Origin: CAZSNH01 sp052388455
GTDB lineage: Bacteria; Pseudomonadota; Alphaproteobacteria; Rhizobiales; Hyphomicrobiaceae
Assembly: GCA_052388455.1 (NCBI GenBank)
Contig: JBQTIA010000049.1
Coordinates: forward strand, 1-18,821
Length of the DNA stretch: 18,821 nt
Reading direction: 5' to 3'
Every line of letters starts with the position of its first letter. Position 1 is the first letter of the stretch. The position numbers and the translations under genes were made by a program. This document shows positions 8,480 through 17,799 of this stretch, piece after piece. The notes below the pieces were generated by a model. That model was not told the DNA's origin, did not search any database, and worked only from the letters and a program-made list of their open reading frames with translations.

Positions 8480-9142
8480 ATGCAGACCGTCGCCATCATC
8501 GACTACGGGTCTGGGAACCTGCATTCCGCGGCCAAGGCGTTCGAGCGCGCGGCGCGCGAGGCGGAGACGCCGTCTGAGATCATCGTGACCTCGCAGCCCG
8601 AGGTCGTGGTTGCGGCCGACCGCATCGTGCTGCCCGGGGTGGGGGCCTATGCCGACTGCAAGCGGGGCCTCGAAGCGGTGCCAGGCATGCGTGCGGCCAT
8701 CGACGCTACGGTCATCGGCAAGGGCCGACCCTTCCTCGGCATCTGCGTCGGCATGCAATTGATGGCGACGCGCGGGCTGGAGTTCGAGGTGACCGAGGGA
8801 CTCGGCTGGATCGCCGGCGACGTGCGCCCGATCGAGCCTCGTGACGCGAACCTCAAGATTCCGCACATGGGCTGGAATACGCTGACGGTCGCACCACGGG
8901 CGACTTCGCACCCGCTCCTCGACGGTATTCCGGCCGGACCGGATGGGCTGCACGCCTATTTCGTCCATTCCTTCCATCTCGCCGCGGCCAGCGCGGACGA
9001 CGTCATGGCCGAGACCGACTACGGCGGAGCCGTGACAGCCATGGTCGGCCGCCACAATCTCGCCGGCACGCAGTTTCACCCCGAGAAGAGTCAGAAACTC
9101 GGCCTCAGGCTGCTCGGAAACTTCTTGCGCTGGCGGCCTTGA
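8480..9142 (+). CDS. hisH: Imidazole glycerol phosphate synthase glutaminase subunit HisH
   Basis: A 220-residue class I glutamine amidotransferase that supplies ammonia to HisF in histidine and purine-intermediate synthesis. The catalytic triad is visible: Cys89 in GICVGMQLM, with His200 and Glu202 in TQFHPEKSQKLG. The N-terminal VAIIDYGSGNL and LPGVGAY are family hallmarks. Its partner hisF, and hisA, which often follow directly, are absent from this window; a toxin-antitoxin pair on the other strand begins only six bases after the hisH stop. The remaining genes must be elsewhere. Confidence 0.97.
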   Translation: MQTVAIIDYGSGNLHSAAKAFERAAREAETPSEIIVTSQPEVVVAADRIVLPGVGAYADCKRGLEAVPGMRAAIDATVIGKGRPFLGICVGMQLMATRGLEFEVTEGLGWIAGDVRPIEPRDANLKIPHMGWNTLTVAPRATSHPLLDGIPAGPDGLHAYFVHSFHLAAASADDVMAETDYGGAVTAMVGRHNLAGTQFHPEKSQKLGLRLLGNFLRWRP

Positions 9143-9147
9143 GTTGG

Positions 9148-9564
9148 TTACCGGCGGCGGGGAATGACGTTTTCGAATGGCTCGCTGGATAGGGTGCGAT
9201 AGACCTCGAAGTCCGAATCGAAGGTCGCAATCCGCAGCGTCCCGCGCCGCTCCGCCAAAGCGACCAGCGAAGCATCCGCAAAGTCCGGCCGAAGGTCGCG
9301 ATACTTCGCGAGGATTTCAACGATGCGCTGAAGGTCGTGGGACAATGCATCGTAGATGAAGGCAGCAACGGCGATCCACTTCAAGAATTCCAGCCGCTTA
9401 TGGGGCGCACCCGCCAGCAAAAACGCGACTTCGCCGACGATGACGGAATGTGTAATGGGTTCGAGGTTGGGTGTACGGAGAAACGCGACAGCGGACCGAT
9501 GATGTCAATCGCCAGAGTCGAAAACAGCATACAACGGCCCGGTGTCGACGATTGTGGCCTTCAT
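9148..9564 (-). pseudogene. PIN-domain (VapC-like) toxin gene interrupted by an in-frame TGA
   Basis: Reading from the ATG at 9564 gives a 138-residue PIN-domain ribonuclease frame broken only by TGA at 9507-9505 (codon 20). The frame begins MKATIVDTGPLYAVFDSGD, then stop, then HHRSAVAFLRTPNL; family members usually have tryptophan here (GDWHH), so a single TGG-to-TGA change explains it. The PIN acidic residues all remain: Asp7, the Glu in IVGEVAFLL, Asp in DFADASLVAL and Asp in TFDSDF. The ATG shares one base with the vapB stop (TGATG), the usual antitoxin-toxin coupling. Intact VapC toxins cleave RNA, often initiator tRNA. As written, the product would be a 19-residue peptide, unless a TTG at 9420 is used for a fragment. 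Confidence 0.85.
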
Positions 9565-9836
9565 CACTTGGCGGTTCGTTTGAGGTATTTCTTGCGAACC
9601 TCATGAGCGATGATTTCGCTGTGCCGCTCGCTTCGATCCGTTTCACCGCTCGACCAGGGCGTGTTGATTGATTTCCACGCCTCGTAGGGAGATGGCTTGT
9701 CCGCCATGAGTTCCTCGACTTCAAGCTTGGCCTCGATAGCGGAGCGGACGAGGTCGGAAAGCGAGGCCCCCTTCGCCTTAGCCAAAATCTTGAGCTTCCG
9801 TTCCACGTCCGGAGCAAGACGCACGGTAATGGTCAT
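9564..9836 (-). CDS. Ribbon-helix-helix antitoxin (VapB/CopG-like)
   Basis: A 90-residue protein. Its N-terminus MTITVRLAPDVERKLKILAKAKGASLSDLVRSAIEAKL has the ribbon-helix-helix pattern: a short strand (2-7) and two helices separated by the GASLSD turn. It should bind operator DNA as a dimer. The acidic, tryptophan-containing C-terminal half (about 44-90) would wrap the PIN toxin. It precedes the toxin gene by a one-base stop-start overlap. A perfect inverted repeat just upstream (9852-9870) is a likely autoregulatory operator. With the toxin interrupted, it may now be an orphan antitoxin. Confidence 0.85.
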   Translation of the reverse strand: MTITVRLAPDVERKLKILAKAKGASLSDLVRSAIEAKLEVEELMADKPSPYEAWKSINTPWSSGETDRSERHSEIIAHEVRKKYLKRTAK

Positions 9837-9851
9837 GGGTCACATCCATCG

Positions 9852-9870
9852 GTATTACAGATCGTAATAC
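9852..9870 (-). promoter_or_regulatory. Palindromic operator upstream of the antitoxin gene
   Basis: GTATTAC and GTAATAC form a perfect 7-base inverted repeat around a 5-base centre, ending 15 bases upstream of the antitoxin start. This is AT-rich DNA in a GC-rich context. Ribbon-helix-helix antitoxins commonly bind such palindromes near their own promoter, so autoregulation is the likely role. Confidence 0.65.
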
Positions 9871-9984
9871 ACTTCTTAGGTCGGCCCGTCACATCGCTCG
9901 CGCGCCTCAACGCTGCGCAGCCAAGCCGGTATGATTACTGAGCCCCTGCGGCAACAATTGATCACAGCCGAGTGATGCGCCGCC

Positions 9985-10015
9985 GTTGCACCCCGCCAAG
10001 CGCTCCTTATATAAC
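9985..10015 (+). promoter_or_regulatory. Candidate heat-shock (RpoH-type) promoter of dnaK
   Basis: GTTG at 9985-9988 is followed after 17 bases by CTTATAT at 10006-10012, close to the alphaproteobacterial heat-shock consensus CTTG-N17/18-CYTATNT. It lies about 130 bases before the dnaK ATG, in a 305-base gap shared with the divergent antitoxin gene. The -35 has one mismatch, and a housekeeping reading (TTGCAC with TATAAC) is also possible. Confidence 0.5.
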
Positions 10016-10141
10016 CGTCCATCGCACTCGATGAAACCGTGGAGACCGCAGCGATCGGCCTCTGATAGGCTCGTAAAATCAAAGGGATGCCGCAAATCGG
10101 GTCCCCGGCGGTCTGCCGCATTGGAAGGAAAGCAATAGACC

Positions 10142-12073
<1,932 letters not shown>

Positions 12074-12096
12074 TGTGGTTCGGGCCGTAATCCCAA

Positions 12097-12132
12097 CCTC
12101 GGCCGGGACGGCAATTTGCCCCCCGGCCGAGG
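12097..12132 (+). terminator. Strong stem-loop between dnaK and dnaJ
   Basis: CCTCGGCCGGG (12097-12107) pairs perfectly with CCCGGCCGAGG (12122-12132), an 11-base stem; the 14-base loop contains a smaller GGCAA/TTGCC pairing. No run of T follows, so it is more likely an attenuating or mRNA-stabilising hairpin than a full terminator. It would lower dnaJ relative to dnaK. Confidence 0.55.
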
Positions 12133-12186
12133 CGAGGAATCGGCTCACTACGCGACTTCCTCCAACCCGTTGCAGCACCCCGCCCC

Positions 12187-13332
12187 ATGGCCAAGCGCGA
12201 CTACTACGAAACCCTCGGCGTGAACCGCTCCGCGTCCGAGCAGGATTTGAAGTCGGCTTTCCGCAAGCTGGCGAAAGAGCATCACCCCGACCGCAATCCC
12301 GGTGACAAGTCCTCCGAGCAGAAATTCAAGGAGCTGAACGAAGCCTATGAGGCGCTGAAGGATCCCCAGAAGCGCGCGGCCTACGACCGCTTCGGCCATG
12401 CGGCTTTCGAAGGCGGTGGCGGACGCGGCGGCCAGGGCTTCGGGCCGGACTTCGCCTCCTCGATGTCCGACATCTTCGACGACCTGTTCGGCGAGTTCAT
12501 GGGTGGACGGCGCGGCGGCCCTCCGCGCGGGCGCTCGAACCGCGAGCGCGGCGCCGATCTTCGCTACAACATGGAGATCACGCTCAACGACGCCTATGCC
12601 GGCAAGACCGCACAGATCCGGGTGCCGACCAGCATCGCGTGCGAAACCTGCGCCGGCTCCGGCGCCAAGAAGGGCACCGAGCCGGTCGGCTGCCCGACCT
12701 GCGGCGGCATTGGCAAGGTGCGCGCCTCGCAAGGCTTTTTCACCATCGAGCGCACCTGCCCGACCTGCCAGGGCCGCGGCGAAGTGATCGACGACCCGTG
12801 TTCCTCCTGCTCCGGCGCCGGTCGCGTCACCAAGGAGCGGACCCTCTCGGTCAACATCCCGGCCGGTGTCGAGGATGGCACGCGCATCCGTCTGGCCAGC
12901 GAAGGCGAAGCCGGGCTGCGCGGCGGGCCGGCGGGCGATCTCTATATATTCCTCTCGATCAAGCCGCATGCCTTCTTCCAGCGCGACGGCGCGGACGTGT
13001 TCTGCAAGGTGCCGATCGCCATGACGACCGCGGCACTCGGTGGGCAAATCGACGTGCCGACGCTGGAAGGCAAATCGAGCCGCCTGCGCGTGCTGGAAGG
13101 AACCGAAAGCGGCAAGCAGTTCTGCCTGAAGGGCAAGGGCATGCCGGTGCTTCGCCAGAAGGGCGCCGGTGATCTTTACATCCAGGTCGAAGTCGAAACG
13201 CCCAAGAACCTGACCCGCAAGCAGCGCGAGCTGCTCGAAGAGTTCGAGCGCCAGAGCGCCAAGGACACGAGTCCGGCCAGTCACGGCTTCTTCGCCAAGG
13301 TGAAGGACTTCTTCGGCGGCGAAGGCAGCTGA
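12187..13332 (+). CDS. dnaJ: Molecular chaperone DnaJ (Hsp40)
   Basis: A 381-residue type I J-protein, co-chaperone that delivers unfolded clients to DnaK and triggers its ATPase. The domains are in canonical order: J domain (1-70) with HPD at 33-35, a Gly/Phe-rich linker (75-115), the four-repeat zinc-binding region with CETCAGSG (152-159), CPTCGGIG (169-176), CPTCQGRG (191-198) and CSSCSGAG (205-212), then the two client-binding beta domains and a C-terminal KDFFGGEGS. All eight zinc cysteines are present, so this gene looks fully functional, unlike the dnaK frame upstream. It is 113 bases after dnaK, with a stem-loop between them. No clear ribosome binding site precedes the ATG. Confidence 0.97.
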   Translation: MAKRDYYETLGVNRSASEQDLKSAFRKLAKEHHPDRNPGDKSSEQKFKELNEAYEALKDPQKRAAYDRFGHAAFEGGGGRGGQGFGPDFASSMSDIFDDLFGEFMGGRRGGPPRGRSNRERGADLRYNMEITLNDAYAGKTAQIRVPTSIACETCAGSGAKKGTEPVGCPTCGGIGKVRASQGFFTIERTCPTCQGRGEVIDDPCSSCSGAGRVTKERTLSVNIPAGVEDGTRIRLASEGEAGLRGGPAGDLYIFLSIKPHAFFQRDGADVFCKVPIAMTTAALGGQIDVPTLEGKSSRLRVLEGTESGKQFCLKGKGMPVLRQKGAGDLYIQVEVETPKNLTRKQRELLEEFERQSAKDTSPASHGFFAKVKDFFGGEGS

Positions 13333-13413
13333 TCGAAAGGTCTCTCGGCGGATTTTGTGATCGACCCTGCGGACTTCGCCGTACGCTGCGCAAGGAAGAT
13401 CAGGGGGACGTCC

Positions 13414-13827
13414 ATGGTTCGCGCCGCTATCGCAACAGCCGCCGGCCTGTTGGCCATAACCGCACCGGCTGCGGCCATGGCGCAGGAAACGACCGACCCG
13501 TCGCCGCCTGCAGCTCTGACCGGCATCTCCGCCTACGGCCGCGACATCTACCAGGGCCGCTGCTCGAACTGCCATTCCATACAGCCCGGCGAATCCTCTC
13601 TCGCACCGACGCTGCATGGACTGATCGGACGCAAGGCGGCGAGCATCGAAGGTTTTCCCTACAGCGAAAAACTGACCCATCTCGACTTGGTGTGGTCGGC
13701 CGATTCGCTCGATGCGTGGCTCTCGACGTCGAGCCTCGATTCTCCGCTGCTCAGAATGCGCCATCTGGGGGTGGAAAGCCCGGCCGACCGCGAGGCGCTC
13801 GTGGCCTATCTGAGCACCGTGAAATGA
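13414..13827 (+). CDS. Exported class I cytochrome c (first of a tandem pair)
   Basis: A 137-residue protein with a signal peptide (likely cleavage AMA-QE near residue 23) and one heme-binding CSNCH (50-54). Blocks typical of cytochrome c2/c550 follow: APTLHGLIGRKAAS, DLVWSADSLDAWL and ADREALVAYLS. Met115, in LRMRHLG, sits where the second heme ligand is expected. It should be a periplasmic one-electron carrier. The start at 13414 is set by GGGGG six bases upstream; an upstream in-frame ATG at 13357 would bury the signal peptide. Its stop overlaps the start of the next cytochrome gene as ATGA, so the two are translated together. Confidence 0.9.
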   Translation: MVRAAIATAAGLLAITAPAAAMAQETTDPSPPAALTGISAYGRDIYQGRCSNCHSIQPGESSLAPTLHGLIGRKAASIEGFPYSEKLTHLDLVWSADSLDAWLSTSSLDSPLLRMRHLGVESPADREALVAYLSTVK

Positions 13828-14255
13828 GCCGCCGTTCCCCCGGCCTGCCACCTCGGTCTGTCATAGCAGTTGCGCTGGTCATGGCCCTCATGGAGCCAGG
13901 AGCCGTCCGGGGCGACGACACGGACGAGGAGCCCTCCCGCGCCCGCTCCACCCAGACCCACGGCCGCGACCTGTTCGACGCCTGGTGCTCGAGGTGCCAC
14001 GGCGGCGGCGGCGACACGTCGTTCGCGCCCACTCTGAAAGGTGTCATCGGGCGCAAGGCCGGGACAGTCCCCGGTTATCCCTACACGCCGCGGATCACCG
14101 GCCTCGACATAACCTGGAGCGCCGAAATCCTAGACAAGTGGCTGTTCGGACTGTCGACCGAATCGCCGACGACGAGCATCCGCCACCTCGGCGTGCAGAA
14201 TGCGCGGGACCGGGCCGCCCTGATCGCCTATATCGAAGCGCTCGCGGCGCCATAG
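13824..14255 (+). CDS. Exported class I cytochrome c lacking the expected axial methionine
   Basis: A 143-residue paralogue of the preceding protein: signal peptide (hydrophobic 12-23, likely cleavage after VRG at 30), CSRCH heme site (55-59), then FAPTLKGVIGRKAG, DITWSAEILDKWL and ARDRAALIAYIEAL. At the position of Met115 in its neighbour, in SIRHLGV, there is Ile119. The heme may therefore be five-coordinate or use the nearby His121. This would alter redox potential and allow ligand binding. It overlaps the preceding gene by four bases, so it arose most simply by tandem duplication followed by divergence. The absence of methionine could also mean a role in sensing rather than electron transfer. 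Confidence 0.88.
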   Translation: MSRRSPGLPPRSVIAVALVMALMEPGAVRGDDTDEEPSRARSTQTHGRDLFDAWCSRCHGGGGDTSFAPTLKGVIGRKAGTVPGYPYTPRITGLDITWSAEILDKWLFGLSTESPTTSIRHLGVQNARDRAALIAYIEALAAP

Positions 14256-14282
14256 GTCCGGGCTCGCCAATCGGAACCCTTC

Positions 14283-14870
14283 ATGACATCCTCTGTCCGT
14301 CTGCTTTTTTTCGCCGGCTCCGCGCGCGCCAGGTCGGTCAACAAGCGCTTGGCCCGCCTCGGAGCAGCCATCGCCGAGGCCAACGGCATCGCTTCGACTT
14401 TCGCCGACCTCGGCGACTATCCGATGCCAATCTACGACGGCGACCTGGAGGCGGCCGAGGGACCACCGGAAAACGCGCGCAAGCTGAAAGCGCTGATGAA
14501 AGTGCACACGGGCATTTTCATCGCCAGTCCGGAGTACAATGCCTCGGTGACCCCGCTGCTCAAGAACACGCTGGACTGGATCAGCCACATCCGCGACGAG
14601 GGCGAGGCTCCGCTCGAGGTGTTCAAGACCCGCGTCTTCGCCGTCGGCTCCTCGTCACCCGGCGGCATGGGCGGTCTCAGGGGGTTAGTGACCTTGCGGA
14701 CCGTTCTGGAGCTCGGCCTCGGCGCCCTCGTGCTCCCGGAACAGTTCGCCGTGCCAAAGGCGCTCGACGCCTACGACGAGGCCGGCCATCTCAAGAACAA
14801 AGATAGCCAGGAGCAGTTCAAGTCCCTCATCCAGAAGCTTGCCCGGGCGGCACATGTGCTGCATGGGTAG
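14283..14870 (+). CDS. NAD(P)H-dependent FMN reductase family protein
   Basis: A 195-residue flavodoxin-fold protein of the FMN_red family, which includes chromate and quinone reductases and ArsH/SsuE-like proteins. The phosphate-binding loop FAGSARARSVNKRLA (10-24), the FMN-contacting SPEYNASVTPLLKNTLDW (82-99) and the SSSPGGMGGLRGL loop (123-135) are clear. It would transfer electrons from NAD(P)H to quinones or other acceptors in the cytoplasm. The exact substrate cannot be read from sequence. A GGAA lies six bases before the ATG. It is 27 bases after the second cytochrome gene and 54 bases before pyrF, all on the same strand. Confidence 0.88.
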   Translation: MTSSVRLLFFAGSARARSVNKRLARLGAAIAEANGIASTFADLGDYPMPIYDGDLEAAEGPPENARKLKALMKVHTGIFIASPEYNASVTPLLKNTLDWISHIRDEGEAPLEVFKTRVFAVGSSSPGGMGGLRGLVTLRTVLELGLGALVLPEQFAVPKALDAYDEAGHLKNKDSQEQFKSLIQKLARAAHVLHG

Positions 14871-14924
14871 TTCGACGCCTGGACCAACGACCGGCAGCCG
14901 TCCAACAATGCCCGTCCCTTCAAT

Positions 14925-15647
14925 ATGACCCAAGCCAGCACCAGAGACCGCCTGATCGTCGCCCTCGACATGCCGGGCGTGGAGGAGGCGCAGCGCCTCG
15001 TCGCCACGCTCGGCGACAGTGCTTCGTTCTACAAGGTGGGGCTGGAGCTTCTGTTCGTCGGCGGGCTTGATCTCGCGCGCGCTCTGAAGGCGCAGGGCAA
15101 GCGGGTCTTCCTCGACATGAAGCTGCTCGACATCGGCAACACGGTCGAGCGGGCGGTGGCCAACGCCTGCGAACTCGGCGTCGATTTCCTGACGGTGCAC
15201 GGTACGGATCTCAAGACGCTGCGCGCGGCCGTCTCGGGTCGGGGTTCGAGCAGCCTCAAGCTGCTGGCGGTCACCGTGCTGACCAACCTCACCGAGGATG
15301 ATCTTCTCCAGCAGGGCTCGCACATGACACCGGCCGATCTGGTGCTGCATCGGGCCCGGCTGGCGCGCGAGGCGGGCTTCAACGGTGTCATCGCCTCGGG
15401 GCAGGAGGCGGCCCGCATCAGGGAAGCCGTCGGCCCCGGATTTCTGATCGTCACCCCCGGCATCCGCCTGCCGGGCAGCACCACCGACGATCAGGAGCGG
15501 GTGATGACCCCGGACCATGCCATCGCGGCCGGCGCCGATCATATCGTGGTGGGCCGGCCGATCACCCAGGCCGACGACCCCCGCGTGTCCGCCGAGGCTT
15601 TCCTCCATCACGTCCGCGAGGCATTGTCGCGCCGCACGGCCCATTGA
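14925..15647 (+). CDS. pyrF: Orotidine 5'-phosphate decarboxylase PyrF
   Basis: A 240-residue TIM-barrel enzyme of the last step of UMP synthesis, decarboxylating OMP to UMP. The signature FLDMKLLDIGNTVERAV (62-78) contains the catalytic Asp-Lys-Asp array. VALD (12-15) and the C-terminal TPGIRLPGS and IVVGRPIT phosphate-binding elements are also present. The length is usual for the bacterial enzyme. A DUF1330 gene follows 50 bases later, a pairing seen in other Rhizobiales. Confidence 0.97.
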   Translation: MTQASTRDRLIVALDMPGVEEAQRLVATLGDSASFYKVGLELLFVGGLDLARALKAQGKRVFLDMKLLDIGNTVERAVANACELGVDFLTVHGTDLKTLRAAVSGRGSSSLKLLAVTVLTNLTEDDLLQQGSHMTPADLVLHRARLAREAGFNGVIASGQEAARIREAVGPGFLIVTPGIRLPGSTTDDQERVMTPDHAIAAGADHIVVGRPITQADDPRVSAEAFLHHVREALSRRTAH

Positions 15648-15697
15648 CCGGCGCGGCCGTCCGATCCGCTCCAACGAACCCGACGAGGATTTTCCGA

Positions 15698-15985
15698 ATG
15701 CCGAAGGGATATGTCATCGCTCACGCCACCGTCACCGATGCGGACAAGTGGGGCCAGTACGTCGCCAAGTCGAAGGTGGCGCTGGAAAAATTCGGCGGCA
15801 CGCCGATCGTCCGCGGCGGCCGGTGCGAGATCGTCGAAGGGCGCGGAACGCAGCGCAATGCCGTGCTCGAGTTCGCGAGCTACGAGGCCGCCCTCGGCTA
15901 TGCCCGCTCGCAGGAGTACACCGAGGCCAAGAAGCTGCGCGAAGACGCCGGCACGCTCGACATGACCGTCGTCGAGGGCGTTTAG
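15698..15985 (+). CDS. DUF1330 domain-containing protein
   Basis: A 95-residue protein with the DUF1330 dimeric alpha-beta barrel pattern: GYVIAHATVTDADKWGQYVAKSKVALEKFGG, GGRCEIVEGRG, then VLEFASYEAALGYARSQEYTEAKKLRE. The related structures are small ferredoxin-like dimers; no enzymatic activity is established. The ATG at 15698 has GAGGA eight bases upstream. It is paired with pyrF and likely co-transcribed. Its stop is only 20 bases from the convergent RTX gene's stop, with no visible terminator between. Confidence 0.9.
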   Translation: MPKGYVIAHATVTDADKWGQYVAKSKVALEKFGGTPIVRGGRCEIVEGRGTQRNAVLEFASYEAALGYARSQEYTEAKKLREDAGTLDMTVVEGV

Positions 15986-16005
15986 AGCCTCCGCTTGCAC
16001 GCCGG

Positions 16006-17547
16006 CTACAAGATGATGTCGTTGCCGGCCAGGAGCACGAGACGGTCAAAGAGCGCGATCGAGAAGTCGGCGACCGCGTCGCCGTCGACGTCACCTTCGA
16101 TGATGGTGCGGTTGCCCTGGTGCAGCGTTCTCAATTCACCGGCCGTGCCGGTGAATTTCGCAAAGAGGCCGAGATACGCGAAAGCTTCATTGGTCGCCGA
16201 TCCGTTGGATGCGTTCGCGTCGATAGCCGACAGGTTGACGACGTCTTCGACGCTTCCGCCGGCGCCCGAGAAGTCCCAGATGATGTCTCGAGTCGCGTTC
16301 GTCACACCGCTGTGGCTGACCTGGCTGAACACGAAGACATCGTTGCCGCCGTCGCCCCACAACTGGTCGCGGCCGGCTCCGCCGTTGAGAATGTCGGCCC
16401 CGGTTCCGGGATTGTCGCCACCATGTAGCTCGTCGTTACCTGCGAGGCCGAAGAGCCTGTCTGCTCCCGCGCCGCCGAAAAACTGGTTGCCGCTGGCATT
16501 GCCGTACATGACATCGTCGCCGGAACCTGTCCTGACGATTTCGAAGCTCGACAGCTGGTCGCGCTGATTGGCTCCGAAAACCACCGACGATGCCGCGATT
16601 CCTCCGTGAATGACGCTATCCAGATTGACCTGCAGGACGTCGGTCAGCGTGGCGGCATCGTAGGTATCCCTGCCGGCTCCGCCCTGAACGTTGTCGAGCA
16701 GGTCGCCTGTGGCAACACCGAACAGCAGCTCGAAGATGTCGTTGCCGCCGGCCAGAAGGTAGGTGTCGTTGCCCTCTCCATCGACCACGTGCTCGGAGGC
16801 TGCGCCGCCGTTGAACGTGTCGTTGCCGTCATCGAGGCCGATGGTCCCCTGAACGACGCCGCTGCCAACCGTGGTCATGACATCGTCGCCGGACCCCAGC
16901 GAGACGCCGCGGGTGATCACTCCGCTGTTGTTCAGTTCGTCCGCGCCGCCACCCAGGACGACGAACCCGTCGATCGTACCCGAGTTCGTGACCAGCTCGA
17001 TGCCGGGTCGCAACTCGGCCTTGATGGCCTGAAGCGCATCGATCAGTCCGGTATTGACGATCGTATGCGTGCCATTGCCTTCGATAACGATGCCCAATCC
17101 TGTCAGCGCATCTACAGCTCCCACGATCGAGCCGGAATTGCTGATCGAGTAATCTCCGGTGGCGTTGATCCTCACAGCCGTGCCGAAGCTCGTAAAGCGG
17201 TCCGAGGAGATGTAGCCGGCGTTCGTCAGATTGATCGCGTGATCGGCGAAGATGCCGCCCGATCCGCCACCGATGGCGCCCGTACTGGTGACGGACAGGG
17301 TGGACGTGATCGCCGCGCTGTTGATGAGATGAAGGCCGTATCCCAGAACGGAATCCAGCGTGCCCCTGACCGAGATGTTCCAGGCCGAGGCGCCGCCGAG
17401 ACGCAGCGCGTCGAACACGCCGGCCCCGGCATCGAAGGTGCTCAGGAACCCGTCGGCTTCGATGATGACAGTCTGGGCGTTGGTGCTGACCAGTGCGTGA
17501 GCTGTTCCGGTGCTGACGCTGCTGGAGTTTCTGACCCGGATGACCAT
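16006..17547 (-). CDS. RTX-repeat calcium-binding protein with serralysin-type C-terminus, probably type I secreted
   Basis: A 513-residue protein without a signal peptide. Residues 1 to about 210 are Ser/Thr/Asn/Gly-rich strand-turn repeats (for example NSGSIVGAVDALTG and NSGTIDGFVVLGG), suggesting a beta-solenoid. Glycine-aspartate nonapeptides occur at about 218-224, 239-262, 288-295, 341-350, 357-376 and 382-405 (GGAGADRLFGLAGNDELHGG), which bind calcium as beta-rolls. From about 424 the chain resembles the serralysin C-terminal module: DVVNLSAIDANASNG, GTAGELRTLHQGNRT, EGDVDGDAVADFSIAL and the ending LLAGNDIIL, an uncleaved C-terminal type I secretion signal. There is no metalloprotease zinc motif or other catalytic domain, so the role could be surface attachment. 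No type I transporter genes are in this window. GGAG lies six bases before the ATG. Confidence 0.9.
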   Translation of the reverse strand: MVIRVRNSSSVSTGTAHALVSTNAQTVIIEADGFLSTFDAGAGVFDALRLGGASAWNISVRGTLDSVLGYGLHLINSAAITSTLSVTSTGAIGGGSGGIFADHAINLTNAGYISSDRFTSFGTAVRINATGDYSISNSGSIVGAVDALTGLGIVIEGNGTHTIVNTGLIDALQAIKAELRPGIELVTNSGTIDGFVVLGGGADELNNSGVITRGVSLGSGDDVMTTVGSGVVQGTIGLDDGNDTFNGGAASEHVVDGEGNDTYLLAGGNDIFELLFGVATGDLLDNVQGGAGRDTYDAATLTDVLQVNLDSVIHGGIAASSVVFGANQRDQLSSFEIVRTGSGDDVMYGNASGNQFFGGAGADRLFGLAGNDELHGGDNPGTGADILNGGAGRDQLWGDGGNDVFVFSQVSHSGVTNATRDIIWDFSGAGGSVEDVVNLSAIDANASNGSATNEAFAYLGLFAKFTGTAGELRTLHQGNRTIIEGDVDGDAVADFSIALFDRLVLLAGNDIIL

Positions 17548-17799
17548 GCGTCACTCCTTTGCGACCCGCGTTGGATGATCCGCCCACCAAAAGGCTAGCT
17601 CCCAAGTCGGACATGGTCAATTTCCAGGACTGCCGGGTGACAGGCGGCTCCAACCCCTGCTAACCTCTCTTGTGCGGCTGTCTTCTGGGCTGGTGCGGCA
17701 AAGTGTTCACGGCAGGTTCAGCGAAAACTTGCCAGAGTGCGCGCCGAGCTGACATCTAGCCCTTCGGCTCTCAAACGAACAAACGGGAGGAACGTCCTG

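Noticed and set aside
9505..9507. TGA read as tryptophan (changed genetic code)
   Set aside because: TGA ends hisB, hisH, dnaK and many other genes here, and Trp is encoded by TGG; the dnaK interruption is TAA, which this would not explain.
12148..13851. A 567-codon open frame antisense to dnaJ
   Set aside because: It is the low-information shadow of a GC-rich gene; the sense frame has all DnaJ motifs.
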